NCBI GenBank assembly: GCA_046294265.1
Contig: JBKBKC010000006.1
Location: 1-64,000 of the forward strand
From: JBKBKC01 sp046294265
GTDB taxonomy: Bacteria; Pseudomonadota; Alphaproteobacteria; Rhodobacterales; Rhodobacteraceae
DNA length: 64,000 nucleotides
Reading direction: 5' to 3'
Part shown: positions 25,706 to 33,978 of the stretch, in pieces
Position numbering within the stretch: the stretch's first letter is position 1
How the letters are laid out: each line of letters begins with the position of its first letter
Position numbers and translations under genes: made by a program
The notes under the pieces: generated by a model
Database searches by the model: none
The model's input: the letters and a program-made list of their open reading frames with translations, nothing else
What the model was told of the DNA's origin: nothing

Positions 25706-25718
25706 AAGGGAGAGGGCC

Positions 25719-26591
25719 TCAGGTGAGGCGGCGGTAATGGGCGAGGAGCCGGTCCTTGAGAGGGCCGAGCGTGCGCGGGCTCCACTCCACCCGGCGGCCC
25801 TTGCGGTCGGTGATCAGGGCACCTTCGGGCAGGGCAAGGAGGGTTTCGCCCTTGACCGCCTCACCCGGCAGGGTGACGGCGACGAGGCCCGCGCGGCGCG
25901 CGCGCACCCAGGGAAGGGCGGCGAGGAGGCGACCGATCCAGAGGCGGGGATACATGAATTCCGTGGGGAACTTGACCGCGAGGCTGCGCGGGATGGCGCG
26001 CATGCGGTCCTGCGCGGCCCAGCTGATGAAACGTTCGTCGGCGGCCATGGGGCGGGGGGCGAGGTCGGGGTGGCGGCGGGCCATGTCCTGGAACCGGGCG
26101 GCGATGGCGGTGCCGTGGCGGGGGTGCCAGACGACGACAGAGGAATTGCCCCGCGCATAGCGGCGCCCGGAGGTCAGGCGATGCGCCAGACGACCCAGGG
26201 CGCCGAAAGGCAGCACCGCGCTTTGCAGCATGGCGATGCGGTGGTGATCGGGGCCGGTGAGCGGCAGGAGACGCGCCAGATCGCCCAGCACGACGGTATC
26301 CAGATCGACATAGACCGCGGGCAGGTCGCCGGGCACCACGTCTTGCGCGAACATCGCCAGTTTGGCCTGGCATCCGCCCGTGAGGAAGCGCGGGTCGAGG
26401 AAGAAGGGGGGAAAGGACACGGCGAGGATGCCGGGATATATGCCGGGGCGGTCGCGGTCGGTGATCAGGACCATGCGCGCGAGGCTGGCGGACTGGCGCC
26501 GGATGCTGTCGGCCAGAAGGTTGATCTCGGCCACCGGATAGCGGTCGCCCCATGCGATGAGGACGCATTGCCAGGGGCGGGGGGAGGTCAT
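25719..26591 (-). CDS. Glycosyltransferase-like protein
   Basis: 290 residues. The N-terminus (WQCVLIAWGDRYPVAEINLL) and the block AVYVDLDTVVLGDLARLLPL contain a DxD-type motif, as in GT-A fold enzymes that bind nucleotide sugars with a metal. A conserved GNSSVVVWHP and DERFISWAA follow. No signal or membrane segment is evident. Acceptor unknown. It is 19 bp downstream of the DUF1499 gene. Confidence 0.65.
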   Translation of the reverse strand: MTSPRPWQCVLIAWGDRYPVAEINLLADSIRRQSASLARMVLITDRDRPGIYPGILAVSFPPFFLDPRFLTGGCQAKLAMFAQDVVPGDLPAVYVDLDTVVLGDLARLLPLTGPDHHRIAMLQSAVLPFGALGRLAHRLTSGRRYARGNSSVVVWHPRHGTAIAARFQDMARRHPDLAPRPMAADERFISWAAQDRMRAIPRSLAVKFPTEFMYPRLWIGRLLAALPWVRARRAGLVAVTLPGEAVKGETLLALPEGALITDRKGRRVEWSPRTLGPLKDRLLAHYRRLT

Positions 26592-26610
26592 CTGCGGGTC
26601 ACCCGGAGGC

Positions 26611-27084
26611 TCATGCGGCGGCGAGGCGGCTCAGCCAGCCACGCAGGCGCGCGGCGTTCACGCCAAGGTCATAGCCGCCGAAGCGCAGGCGGGCCAGCAC
26701 GTCGAGACGGGTGCCATCGCCAAGGTCCCGCGCCTCGGCGGTGGTATAGTCGGGAAATCCCCAGAGCGCGGAGCGGGTCTCCCAGGTGATGCGGCCCTCT
26801 TCTGCGTTGCCCGCGACGCGCCGGGTGCGGGGGGTGGCCAGCGCGATGGTGTCGAGACGTGCCAGCACCTCGGCGGGTGACAGGGGCAGGAGGCAGCTTG
26901 TTCTGGCCGAACCTGCCTCAGCAACCACCGTGCAGGGGCCCGGCTGCGGGTCGGCCCCCACTGCCACAGCGACGTGCCAGCGCGCGGGATCGACCGGGGC
27001 CAGACGGACCCAGGCCACCAGGCCGAGGAGGGCCAGTATGCCAAGGGAAAGCGCCAGCATCGCCGCCCTGTCCCGCCCTGTCAC
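26611..27084 (-). CDS. DUF1499 membrane-anchored protein
   Basis: 157 residues with one N-terminal hydrophobic helix (about 8-27, AMLALSLGILALLGLVAWVR) and a domain with the DUF1499 features ITWETRSALWGFPDYTTAEA and RLRFGGYDLGVNAARL. These proteins are common in Alphaproteobacteria, with no established role. It lies 10 bp downstream of the ureohydrolase gene and 19 bp before the glycosyltransferase-like gene, likely one transcript. Confidence 0.75.
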   Translation of the reverse strand: MTGRDRAAMLALSLGILALLGLVAWVRLAPVDPARWHVAVAVGADPQPGPCTVVAEAGSARTSCLLPLSPAEVLARLDTIALATPRTRRVAGNAEEGRITWETRSALWGFPDYTTAEARDLGDGTRLDVLARLRFGGYDLGVNAARLRGWLSRLAAA

Positions 27085-27094
27085 ACCCGCCCCC

Positions 27095-28060
27095 TCACCG
27101 GCGCGACCGCGCCCACTGGTACAGGCAGATCAGGTCATAGGCGACATGCGCCCCGGCGATGGCCGTGGCGCCGGTGGTGTCGTATTGCGGGGCCACCTCG
27201 ACAACATCGCCGCCGACCATGTTGATGCCCGCCAGATCGCGCAGGATGGCCGAGGCCTGCCAGGACGAGAGCCCCCCCCAGACCGGCGTGCCGGTGCCGG
27301 GCGCATAGGCCGGGTCCAGCGCGTCGATGTCGAAGGAGAGATAGCAGGGACGGTCGGCCACGATTTCCTTGACCCGCGCGACGGCGGCGCGGGTGCCCTG
27401 TTCGTGAATGGTGCGGGCGTCGATGTATTCGACGCCGAGGTAATCGTCGCAATGGGTGCGGATGGCCAGCTGCACCGAAGCCGCGGGTTCGACGATGCCG
27501 GTCTTTACCGCCTTGTAGGTCATGGTGCCGTGGTCGATGCGGTTCAGGTCGTCATCCGCCCAGAGGTCGGAATGCGCGTCGATCTGGATCAGCGCGACGG
27601 GGCCGAACTTTTCGGCATAGGCGCGCAGGATCGGGAAGGTGATATAATGGTCGCCCCCCAGTGTGACGGTGCCTGCGCCCGCAGCCAGGATCGTGCGGAT
27701 GTGGTCAGTCAGCCGGTCGGGAAAGGCGGGCACATCGGCATAGTCGAAGGCGAGATCGCCGTAGTCGATGACCGACATCTCCTCCAGCGGGTCGCTGCCC
27801 CAGCCATAGGGCGGATCGTTGGGCAGGAGCGTGCTCGCCTCGCGAATCGCGCGGGGGCCGAAGCGGGTGCCCGTGCGGTTGGACACGGCCTGGTCGAAGG
27901 GGACACCGGTGACGGCGAGGTCCACACCGGTCAGGTCCTTGGCATAGCTGCGGCGCAGGAACGAGGTGGCGCCGCCGAAGGCGTTTTCGAATGAGCGGCC
28001 GCGCCGCGAGGGGCGGGTGAAAGCGGTATCGACTTCGGTCTTGGCGTCTTGCAGCGCCAT
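27095..28060 (-). CDS. speB: Ureohydrolase, agmatinase-like (SpeB)
   Basis: 321 residues. All binuclear manganese motifs of the arginase/agmatinase family are visible: TLGGDHYITFP, QIDAHSDLWAD and SFDIDALDPAYAPGTGTP, plus DVVEVAPQYD. It would split urea from agmatine or a related guanidino compound. The start MALQDAKTEVDTAF is the natural one; the frame stays open far upstream but that part is not conserved-looking. The paired M20 amidohydrolase upstream hints at catabolism of nitrogen compounds. Confidence 0.88.
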   Translation of the reverse strand: MALQDAKTEVDTAFTRPSRRGRSFENAFGGATSFLRRSYAKDLTGVDLAVTGVPFDQAVSNRTGTRFGPRAIREASTLLPNDPPYGWGSDPLEEMSVIDYGDLAFDYADVPAFPDRLTDHIRTILAAGAGTVTLGGDHYITFPILRAYAEKFGPVALIQIDAHSDLWADDDLNRIDHGTMTYKAVKTGIVEPAASVQLAIRTHCDDYLGVEYIDARTIHEQGTRAAVARVKEIVADRPCYLSFDIDALDPAYAPGTGTPVWGGLSSWQASAILRDLAGINMVGGDVVEVAPQYDTTGATAIAGAHVAYDLICLYQWARSRR

Positions 28061-28251
28061 GGCGGATCTCCGGGTGCTGAGGTGTCGGAGGCGTCGTTGG
28101 CACACCGGAGACGCCGCAAAATCCGGTATTCGGGGCAATGGCCGAATTGATGCTGCGCTGTCAAGCCCCTCGGCCTTCCAACAGAAAGCACGGACAACAG
28201 CCAGACCGGCGTGTGGCGGGGCGTCCCGCCCCGACGTCCTGCATCGCGCCG

Positions 28252-29415
28252 TCAGGCCAGCGGTTGCGCGCGTTCCACCAGCCGGGCGAAGAAGGAGGCG
28301 CCCACGGGGGCCACCTCGTCGTTGAAATCGTAAGCGGCGTGGTGCAGGCCCGCCCCCGGCCCGGTGCCCAGGAACAGATAGGCGCCGGGACGCGCCTGCA
28401 GCATGTAGCTGAAATCCTCGGCCCCCATCTCGCGCGGGCTGTTGGTATCGACCGACCCCGCCCCCACGACATCGGCGGCGACCTCGGCGGCGAATGCGGT
28501 CTGGTCGGGGTCGTTCACGGTGGCGGGATAGCCCCAGTCGTAGTCGAGATGCGCCGTCACGCCGAAGGCCGCGGCATGTCCCGCCACGATCTCCTCGACC
28601 CGGCGTTTCAGCAGGGCGCGCACATCGGGGCTGAAGGACCGGATGGTGGCGCAGAACCAGGCGGTTTCGGGGATGATGTTGGACGCGGTGCCGGCGTGGA
28701 TCTGCGTGACCGATATCACCACCTCGTCCAGCGCATGGACGTTGCGGGTGAGGATCGTCTGCAGCGCCTGCACCATCGCGACCACGGCCACCACGGGGTC
28801 GATGCATTCATGCGGCGTGGCCCCGTGGCCGCCGCGACCGGTGACAGTGACGGTGGCCGTGTCCACCGCTGCCATCAGGGGCCCCGGGTTGGTGCGGAAA
28901 TGGCCGAAGGGCACGTTGGGCGCGTTGTGGATGCCAAAGACTCGGGAGATGCCAAAGCGGTCCATGATCCCTTCCTGCACCATCACCTCGCCTCCGCCGC
29001 CATCCTCTTCCGCCGGCTGGAAGATCAGCGCCACACGACCCGCAAAGCGCCGGGTTTCCGCCAGATAGGCGGCAGCACCCAAGAGCATGGTGACATGGCC
29101 GTCGTGCCCGCAGGCGTGCATCTTGCCGGGCACGGTCGAAGCATGGGCCGCCCCCGTCGCCTCGGGGATGGGCAGCGCGTCCATGTCGGCGCGCAGGCCG
29201 ATGGTGGGGCCGGGGCCCTGGCCGCTGATGATGGCCACGATGCCCGTCTCGGCGATGCCCTCATGCAGTTCGTCCACCCCCATCTCGCGCAGCCGGGCGG
29301 CAATGAACGCCGCGGTCTGGTGACAGGCGAATTTCAGTTCCGGATGGGCGTGCAGGTGCCGTCGCCAGGCGGTCAGCTGATCGGACATGGCGGCGATGCG
29401 GTTCAGGACGGGCAT
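28252..29415 (-). CDS. M20 family amidohydrolase (hippurate hydrolase-like)
   Basis: 387 residues from ATG 29413-29415, preceded by GAGGAG. It contains HACGHDGHVTMLLGAA, FQPAEEDGGGGEVMV and an HxG motif in GRGGHGATPHE, typical of the M20D amidohydrolases that cleave N-acyl amino acids. A later HHAAYDFND supplies the terminal metal ligand. It is about 190 bp upstream of the speB-like gene on the same strand and divergent from mazG. Confidence 0.9.
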   Translation of the reverse strand: MPVLNRIAAMSDQLTAWRRHLHAHPELKFACHQTAAFIAARLREMGVDELHEGIAETGIVAIISGQGPGPTIGLRADMDALPIPEATGAAHASTVPGKMHACGHDGHVTMLLGAAAYLAETRRFAGRVALIFQPAEEDGGGGEVMVQEGIMDRFGISRVFGIHNAPNVPFGHFRTNPGPLMAAVDTATVTVTGRGGHGATPHECIDPVVAVVAMVQALQTILTRNVHALDEVVISVTQIHAGTASNIIPETAWFCATIRSFSPDVRALLKRRVEEIVAGHAAAFGVTAHLDYDWGYPATVNDPDQTAFAAEVAADVVGAGSVDTNSPREMGAEDFSYMLQARPGAYLFLGTGPGAGLHHAAYDFNDEVAPVGASFFARLVERAQPLA

Positions 29416-29566
29416 GAAATTCTCCTCGGCTTCGCGCGGTGATGCCATGCCGGGGGGGCGAAAGGCAATGACCGGGCCATCGGGGGGGGGAGATGCCGCA
29501 GGCGGTTCTGGTTCCTGCGGCGGCCTGAGGCTATGCAAGCGCGGTGCGACAGGCGGGAGGGATGGA

Positions 29567-30379
29567 ATGGGCGGTGACGATCTGATCCACGGTGGGAGCG
29601 GCGACATGGCGCGGCTTCTGGGCATCATGGCGCGGCTGCGCGATCCGGTATCGGGCTGCCCATGGGACATCGCGCAGGACTTTGCCACCATCGCGCCTTA
29701 TACGATCGAGGAGGCGCATGAGGTGGCCGATGCCATCCAGCGCGAGGCCTGGGACGAGTTGCCCGGCGAACTGGGCGATCTTCTGCTGCAAACCGTGTTT
29801 CACGCGCAGATCGCCGAGGACCGCGGGATGTTCGGCTTTGCCGATGTCGTGCAGGCGATCAGCGACAAGATGGTGGCACGCCACCCGCATGTCTTTGGCA
29901 CCGACAGCCGCGACAAGACCCCCGAACAGCAGACCGCCGACTGGGAGGCACTGAAGGCCGCCGAGCGGGGGGCGGCGCGCACCCTCGATGGGGTGGCGAT
30001 GGCGCTGCCCGCGCTGACGCGGGCGGTCAAGCTGCAAAAGCGGGCGGCGCGGGTGGGGTTCGACTGGCCGGACATGGGCCAGGTCGTGGACAAGATCGCC
30101 GAGGAGGCGCGCGAGCTGGCAGAGGCGCGGGACCGGCTGGGGCCCGAGGCGGTGGCCGAGGAATTCGGCGACCTCCTGTTCGTCATGGCCAACCTCGCGC
30201 GGCACCTGAAGGTGGACCCCGAGGCCGCGCTGCGCGGGGCCAATGCCAAGTTCACCCGCCGCTTCGGCCGGATCGAGGACTGGCTGGCCGAAGGGGGACG
30301 CCACCCCGCCGACAGCGATCTGGCCGAGATGGACGCGCTGTGGAACCGCGCCAAGCGCGAGGAGCGCGGCAAGGGGTAA
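29567..30379 (+). CDS. mazG: Nucleoside triphosphate pyrophosphohydrolase MazG
   Basis: 270 residues from ATG 29567, with GGGAGGG just upstream. Two MazG domains are visible: LRDPVSGCPWDIAQDF through EELPGELGDLL-type EExx metal sites in the first half, and EEARELAEARDRL with EEFGDLLFVMANLARHL in the second. It hydrolyses NTPs, including damaged ones, to monophosphates. The stop codon runs directly into a hairpin repeat copy. Confidence 0.92.
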   Translation: MGGDDLIHGGSGDMARLLGIMARLRDPVSGCPWDIAQDFATIAPYTIEEAHEVADAIQREAWDELPGELGDLLLQTVFHAQIAEDRGMFGFADVVQAISDKMVARHPHVFGTDSRDKTPEQQTADWEALKAAERGAARTLDGVAMALPALTRAVKLQKRAARVGFDWPDMGQVVDKIAEEARELAEARDRLGPEAVAEEFGDLLFVMANLARHLKVDPEAALRGANAKFTRRFGRIEDWLAEGGRHPADSDLAEMDALWNRAKREERGKG

Positions 30380-30445
30380 GGGGGGCCTTCTGCCCCCCCC
30401 TCTGCCTGCGGCATGCACCCCCCGAGGATATTTGGACCATCGGGA
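30379..30445 (+). repeat. GATATTTGG hairpin repeat, copy 4 (after mazG)
   Basis: The stem GGGGGGC/GCCCCCC (30379-30385 with 30391-30397, loop CTTCT) begins at the last base of the mazG stop codon. It is followed by a GCATGCACCCC spacer and CCCGAGGATATTTGGACCAT. It points with mazG. Confidence 0.75.
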
Positions 30446-30464
30446 AGGTGGGAACGCGGATTTT

Positions 30465-30483
30465 CCCGATATCTTTTGTCGGG
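30465..30483 (+). promoter_or_regulatory. Inverted repeat upstream of iron-binding protein gene
   Basis: CCCGATATCTTTTGTCGGG has five perfectly paired outer bases and one more inner pair. It ends 3 bp before the -35 hexamer. It could be an operator; the regulator is unknown. Confidence 0.35.
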
Positions 30484-30485
30484 TA

Positions 30486-30514
30486 TTGACCAAGGTAATC
30501 GTGTGGGGTTTAAG
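30486..30514 (+). promoter_or_regulatory. Candidate promoter of iron-binding protein gene
   Basis: TTGACC (30486-30491, 5/6) and TTTAAG (30509-30514, 4/6) are spaced by 17 bp, about 33 bp before the start codon. Confidence 0.55.
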
Positions 30515-30515
30515 T

Positions 30516-30532
30516 GTCGGATGATATCTGAC
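30516..30532 (+). promoter_or_regulatory. Palindromic operator candidate over the start site
   Basis: GTCGGATGATATCTGAC pairs at six of eight positions and lies immediately after the -10, across the expected transcription start. This position suits iron-dependent repression. It shares TGTCGG and GATATCT with the inverted repeat at 30465-30483. Confidence 0.4.
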
Positions 30533-30546
30533 GAAAGAGGTCAACA

Positions 30547-31548
30547 ATGCGTCCCCTGCTGATCACCCTCCTTCTGGGCACCGCCGCCAGCCCCGCGCTG
30601 GCCGACGAGGTGAACATCTATTCCCACCGCCAGCCCGCGCTGATCCAGCCGCTGGCCGATGCCTTTACCGCCGAGACCGGCATCGCCGTGAACATCGCCT
30701 TCGTGGACAAGGGCATGGCCGAGCGTCTGGTGGCCGAGGGCCGCCGCAGCCCCGCCGATCTGGTGCTGACGGTGGACATCGCCCGCCTGCAGCAGGTGGT
30801 CGATGCGGGCGTGATCCAGCCGGTGGACTCGGCGGTGCTGCAGGCCAACATCCCGGCCGCGCTGCGCGACGCGGGCAACATGTGGTTCGGCCTGACGGCG
30901 CGGGCGCGCGTGGTCTATGCCGCGAAGGACCGCGTGTCGGATGGCGAGGTGACCACCTATGAGGACCTGGCCTCGGACCGCTGGAAGGGCCGCATCTGCA
31001 CCCGCTCGGGCACCAATGATTACAACGTGGCCCTGCTGGCCGCCGTGATCGCGCATCATGGCGAGGCCGAGGCGCGGGCCTGGGCAGAGGGCCTGAAGGC
31101 CAACCTGGCGCGCAAGCCCGCGGGCGGCGACCGCGACCAGGTGAAGGCGATCTGGGCCGGCGAATGCGACATCGCGCTGTCGAACACCTATTACATGGGC
31201 CAGATGCTGGCCGACCCCGAGCAGGCCGCCTGGGCCGGATCGGTGCGCATCGTCTATCCGGCCTTTGCGGACGGCGGCACGCATCTGAACGTCTCGGGCG
31301 TTGCGATGACCAAGGCCGCGCCCAACCGCGCGGCGGCTCTGGCCTTCATGGAATGGCTGTCGGGGGATGCGGCGCAGAGGATCTATGCCGAGACCAACCA
31401 CGAGTTCCCGGTGAAGCCGGGGGTTGAGCGGTCGGCGCTGGTGCAAAGCTGGGGCGACTTCACCCCCGACGACATGTCCTTGACGGAAATCGCCCGGCTG
31501 CGCCCGGCTGCCCTTCGGATCATGGAAGAGATCGGCTACGACAGCTGA
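30547..31548 (+). CDS. Ferric-iron ABC transporter substrate-binding protein
   Basis: 333 residues with a signal peptide (MRPLLITLLLGTAASPALA). NIYSHRQP at about 23-30 (Tyr25) and the adjacent tyrosines in SNTYYMGQM (Tyr215, Tyr216) are the iron ligands typical of FbpA/FutA proteins. Cys151 and Cys207 may form a disulfide. It would capture Fe(III) in the periplasm. No permease or ATPase gene is adjacent, so it must work with a transporter encoded elsewhere. Two palindromes around its promoter suggest iron control. Confidence 0.88.
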   Translation: MRPLLITLLLGTAASPALADEVNIYSHRQPALIQPLADAFTAETGIAVNIAFVDKGMAERLVAEGRRSPADLVLTVDIARLQQVVDAGVIQPVDSAVLQANIPAALRDAGNMWFGLTARARVVYAAKDRVSDGEVTTYEDLASDRWKGRICTRSGTNDYNVALLAAVIAHHGEAEARAWAEGLKANLARKPAGGDRDQVKAIWAGECDIALSNTYYMGQMLADPEQAAWAGSVRIVYPAFADGGTHLNVSGVAMTKAAPNRAAALAFMEWLSGDAAQRIYAETNHEFPVKPGVERSALVQSWGDFTPDDMSLTEIARLRPAALRIMEEIGYDS

Positions 31549-31571
31549 TCCGACCCCGCGCGCTGCTTCCG

Positions 31572-31606
31572 GGGCCGGGTGGACAACGCCCGGCCCTTCG
31601 GCTTTG
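31572..31606 (+). terminator. Hairpin terminator candidate after iron-binding protein gene
   Basis: GGGCCGGG (31572-31579) pairs with CCCGGCCC (31589-31596) around a 9-base loop, followed by TTCGGCTTTG. The stem is strong but the T-tract is poor. Confidence 0.45.
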
Positions 31607-31633
31607 CTGGCGCCAGACCTTTGGGAGGATGGA

Positions 31634-32575
31634 ATGGCGCCGCGCAAGATCATCATCGACACCGACCCCGGCCAGGACGATGCCGTGGCGATCCTGCTGG
31701 CGCTGGCCAGCCCCGAGGATCTGGAGGTTCTGGGCGTCGTTGCGGTGGCCGGAAACGTGCCGCTGCCCCTGACCGCGCGCAACGCGCGTATCGTCTGCGA
31801 ACTCGCGGGACGGCCCGATACGCCGGTCTTTGCGGGCTGCGACGCGCCGCTGCAGCGCAAGCTGGTCACCGCCGAGCATGTGCACGGGCGCACCGGGCTG
31901 GACGGCCCGCAACTGCCCGACCCCGTGATGCAGCTGCGCGACGAGCACGGCGTCGATTTCATCATCCGGTCGTTGCGCGAGCATCCCGCCCATACGATCA
32001 CGCTCTGCCCGCTGGGGCCGCTCACCAACATCGCCACGGCCTTTCAGCGCGCGCCCGACGTGGTGGGCCGGGTGCGCCAGATCGTGCTGATGGGCGGCGC
32101 CTATTTCGAGGTGGGCAACATCACCCCCGCGGCCGAGTTCAACATCCATGTCGATCCCGAGGCGGCGCGCATCGTGTTCGGGTCGGGCGTGCCCCTGGTG
32201 GTGATGCCGCTGGACGTCACGCACAAGGCGCTGACCAGCCGCGCGCGGGTCGAGGCGTTCCGCGCCATGGGCACCGAACCGGGGCGCATGGTGGCCGAAT
32301 GGACCGATTTCTTCGAGCGCTTCGACATGCAGAAATACGGCAGCGAGGGCGCGCCGCTGCATGATCCCACGGTGATCGCCTACCTGATCCGGCCCGAGCT
32401 GTTCACCGGGCGGCACATCAACGTGGAGATCGAGACGCAGTCGGACCTGACGCTGGGCATGACAGTGGCCGACTGGTGGGGTGTCACGGCGCGCCCGGCC
32501 AACGCGATGTTCATGGGCGGGATCGACGCCGAAGGTTTTTTTGCCCTGCTGACCGAGCGCATCGCGCGGCTTTGA
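31634..32575 (+). CDS. Inosine-uridine type nucleoside hydrolase
   Basis: 313 residues from ATG 31634 (MAPRKIIIDTDPGQDDA). The DTDPGQDDA calcium-binding cluster, CPLGPLTNIA and MGGAYFEVGNITPAAEFNI are hallmarks of the IunH/RihA family, which splits ribonucleosides into base and ribose. No signal peptide, so cytosolic salvage is likely. GGGAGG upstream serves as ribosome site. Confidence 0.93.
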   Translation: MAPRKIIIDTDPGQDDAVAILLALASPEDLEVLGVVAVAGNVPLPLTARNARIVCELAGRPDTPVFAGCDAPLQRKLVTAEHVHGRTGLDGPQLPDPVMQLRDEHGVDFIIRSLREHPAHTITLCPLGPLTNIATAFQRAPDVVGRVRQIVLMGGAYFEVGNITPAAEFNIHVDPEAARIVFGSGVPLVVMPLDVTHKALTSRARVEAFRAMGTEPGRMVAEWTDFFERFDMQKYGSEGAPLHDPTVIAYLIRPELFTGRHINVEIETQSDLTLGMTVADWWGVTARPANAMFMGGIDAEGFFALLTERIARL

Positions 32576-32584
32576 GCCACGTGA

Positions 32585-32965
32585 TCAGCTGGTTGGCAGG
32601 TCGGGCAGCACCGTGACCTGAAGGCGAAGGTATGGAAACTGCGCGCGAAGCTCCCGCTCGACCATGGCACGGTCCGGCACGGGCGGGGCCAGCAGGATGA
32701 CCCGGCCGCGATAGCCCAGCCGTTCCAGCCGCCCCGCCATCCGCGCCGCATCATGCATCGGACAGAACAGCGCCAGAACCACCGCCGGAGGTCGCAGCTG
32801 CGCGAGGACCAGACCCGTCAGCGCTGCATATGGCAAGACGATCGGCACCACATGCAGCGCCAATGTAAGGATGCCCGTCGGCAGGACAGGTGAGCCAATG
32901 ACAAGCACGGGCGGACGGCCGCGCGGTGCGAGTGGATTGGCCGTCTCTGGCTTCGCATGCATCAC
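32585..32965 (-). CDS. Hypothetical protein (126 aa)
   Basis: The product starts MMHAKPETANPLAPRG, has a hydrophobic stretch VLVIGSPVLPTGILTLALHVVPIVLP and then a segment AALTGLVLAQLRPPAVVLALFCPMHDAARMAGRLERLGYRG, which recalls a receiver-like or nucleotide-binding fold with alternating strands and helices. No family recognised. It converges on the nucleoside hydrolase gene with a 9-bp gap. The coding pattern is convincing from composition but the start is uncertain. Confidence 0.5.
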   Translation of the reverse strand: MMHAKPETANPLAPRGRPPVLVIGSPVLPTGILTLALHVVPIVLPYAALTGLVLAQLRPPAVVLALFCPMHDAARMAGRLERLGYRGRVILLAPPVPDRAMVERELRAQFPYLRLQVTVLPDLPTS

Positions 32966-33358
32966 GTTCTTACAGTCCGTTCCGCAAACCCTTATTACCC
33001 CCGAACCCTAGGATCGACAGGGCAGCCATCGCAAGCCTTTTCGGAGACGACAGGCAAGCGTTTCAACCCATGCCACCTTTCGCATACCGCACCGAGCGCC
33101 GTCGAACATCCAAGCCTAGGGACGAGACCAGAAGGCGCGTCTTGTGGAATTGCGGCAAGCTATTCAAGGCTGGAGGCGAAGAGTGTCGAGTAACAGTTCG
33201 CGGTCCCCGGTCGACCCGTGCCCCCGCGCTCTACCTATCCGTTCGGCCATCGCCTGACACTGCCGGTCGGCCAGCAGCTGCGAGTCCCGCCGTTCAAGGG
33301 ATCGTAAGGCGGCGGATTTAACTTACATGCCGATCAAGACGCCCACGAAAATCCCGCA
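32966..33358. other. Non-coding stretch, less GC-rich than its surroundings
   Basis: About 390 bp without a convincing gene. Short open frames exist on the plus strand but show no plausible protein composition. The base composition is visibly closer to even than in neighbouring genes. GTAAG and CTTAC near 33305-33328 form a weak inverted repeat. Nothing else recognisable was seen. Confidence 0.4.
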
Positions 33359-33721
33359 TCAACAAGACCGCTTCATCACCATCACGCAGTTTCGGGCCCC
33401 CGGCTCTTTGGTCATCGCACGAATGCCATAGCGCGACCCCGAAGCGAAGGTGCATTCAAACTCGTCCTTCGGACACGCTTTCCCACTTGCCGCCGCTTTC
33501 TTCGGAGGAGCGGCAGTCGTCTTCTTCACCGGTGCTGCTTTTTTCTCCGCGGCTTTCGCCTGTTTTTTGGGAGCGGCGGGCGTCTTCTTCTTGCAGCCGG
33601 TCGCGGCAGGGTTGATCGTGCAGGCCTCGGCGTTACGCGTCTGGGAATAGGACGGCAAAGGCACAACAAAAGCCATCGCCAAGGCCAAAGCCATAGGCAG
33701 ACATCTAATACCTTTAAACAT
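33359..33721 (-). CDS. Small secreted Lys/Ala/Pro-rich, Cys-containing protein
   Basis: 120 residues with a signal peptide (MALALAMAFVVPLPSYSQ; initiation at residue 1 or 10). The mature part opens with ACTINPAATGCKKK, continues as a histone-H1-like linker of KK, AA and PP (roughly residues 44-80), and ends in a compact Cys domain with KACPKDEFEC and ARNCVMVMKRSC. Six Cys in the mature part suggest disulfides. A periplasmic, polyanion-binding role can be imagined, but no function is known to me. It is divergent from the histidine kinase. Confidence 0.65.
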   Translation of the reverse strand: MFKGIRCLPMALALAMAFVVPLPSYSQTRNAEACTINPAATGCKKKTPAAPKKQAKAAEKKAAPVKKTTAAPPKKAAASGKACPKDEFECTFASGSRYGIRAMTKEPGARNCVMVMKRSC

Positions 33722-33978
33722 GCAAAACTCCGCGCAATGTCAGACCCGAACATCGGATAACATTTCCATGATAACTGTCCAGCAAAATTTTCACTCGAAA
33801 ACAGGCAGTCGACGGCTGCAACGGACACCTTGCCATAGCGCCATCGATCCCCGCTGCAGTCGGCAGCTGCGGGGTCGCCCGCGTCGCAGGCCTCCTCAGC
33901 CCGCCGGTGCGTTGCAAATTTGTTCTGTCGCGCCGTTGCCAGACGGGTATAGCAGCCAGGCGCGGTCGGAGGGCGGAA

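Noticed and set aside
32926..33321. Plus-strand 131-codon frame in the low-GC gap
   Set aside because: It starts inside the opposite-strand hypothetical gene, lacks a ribosome site, and its product is Arg/Ser/Pro-rich without any recognisable fold.
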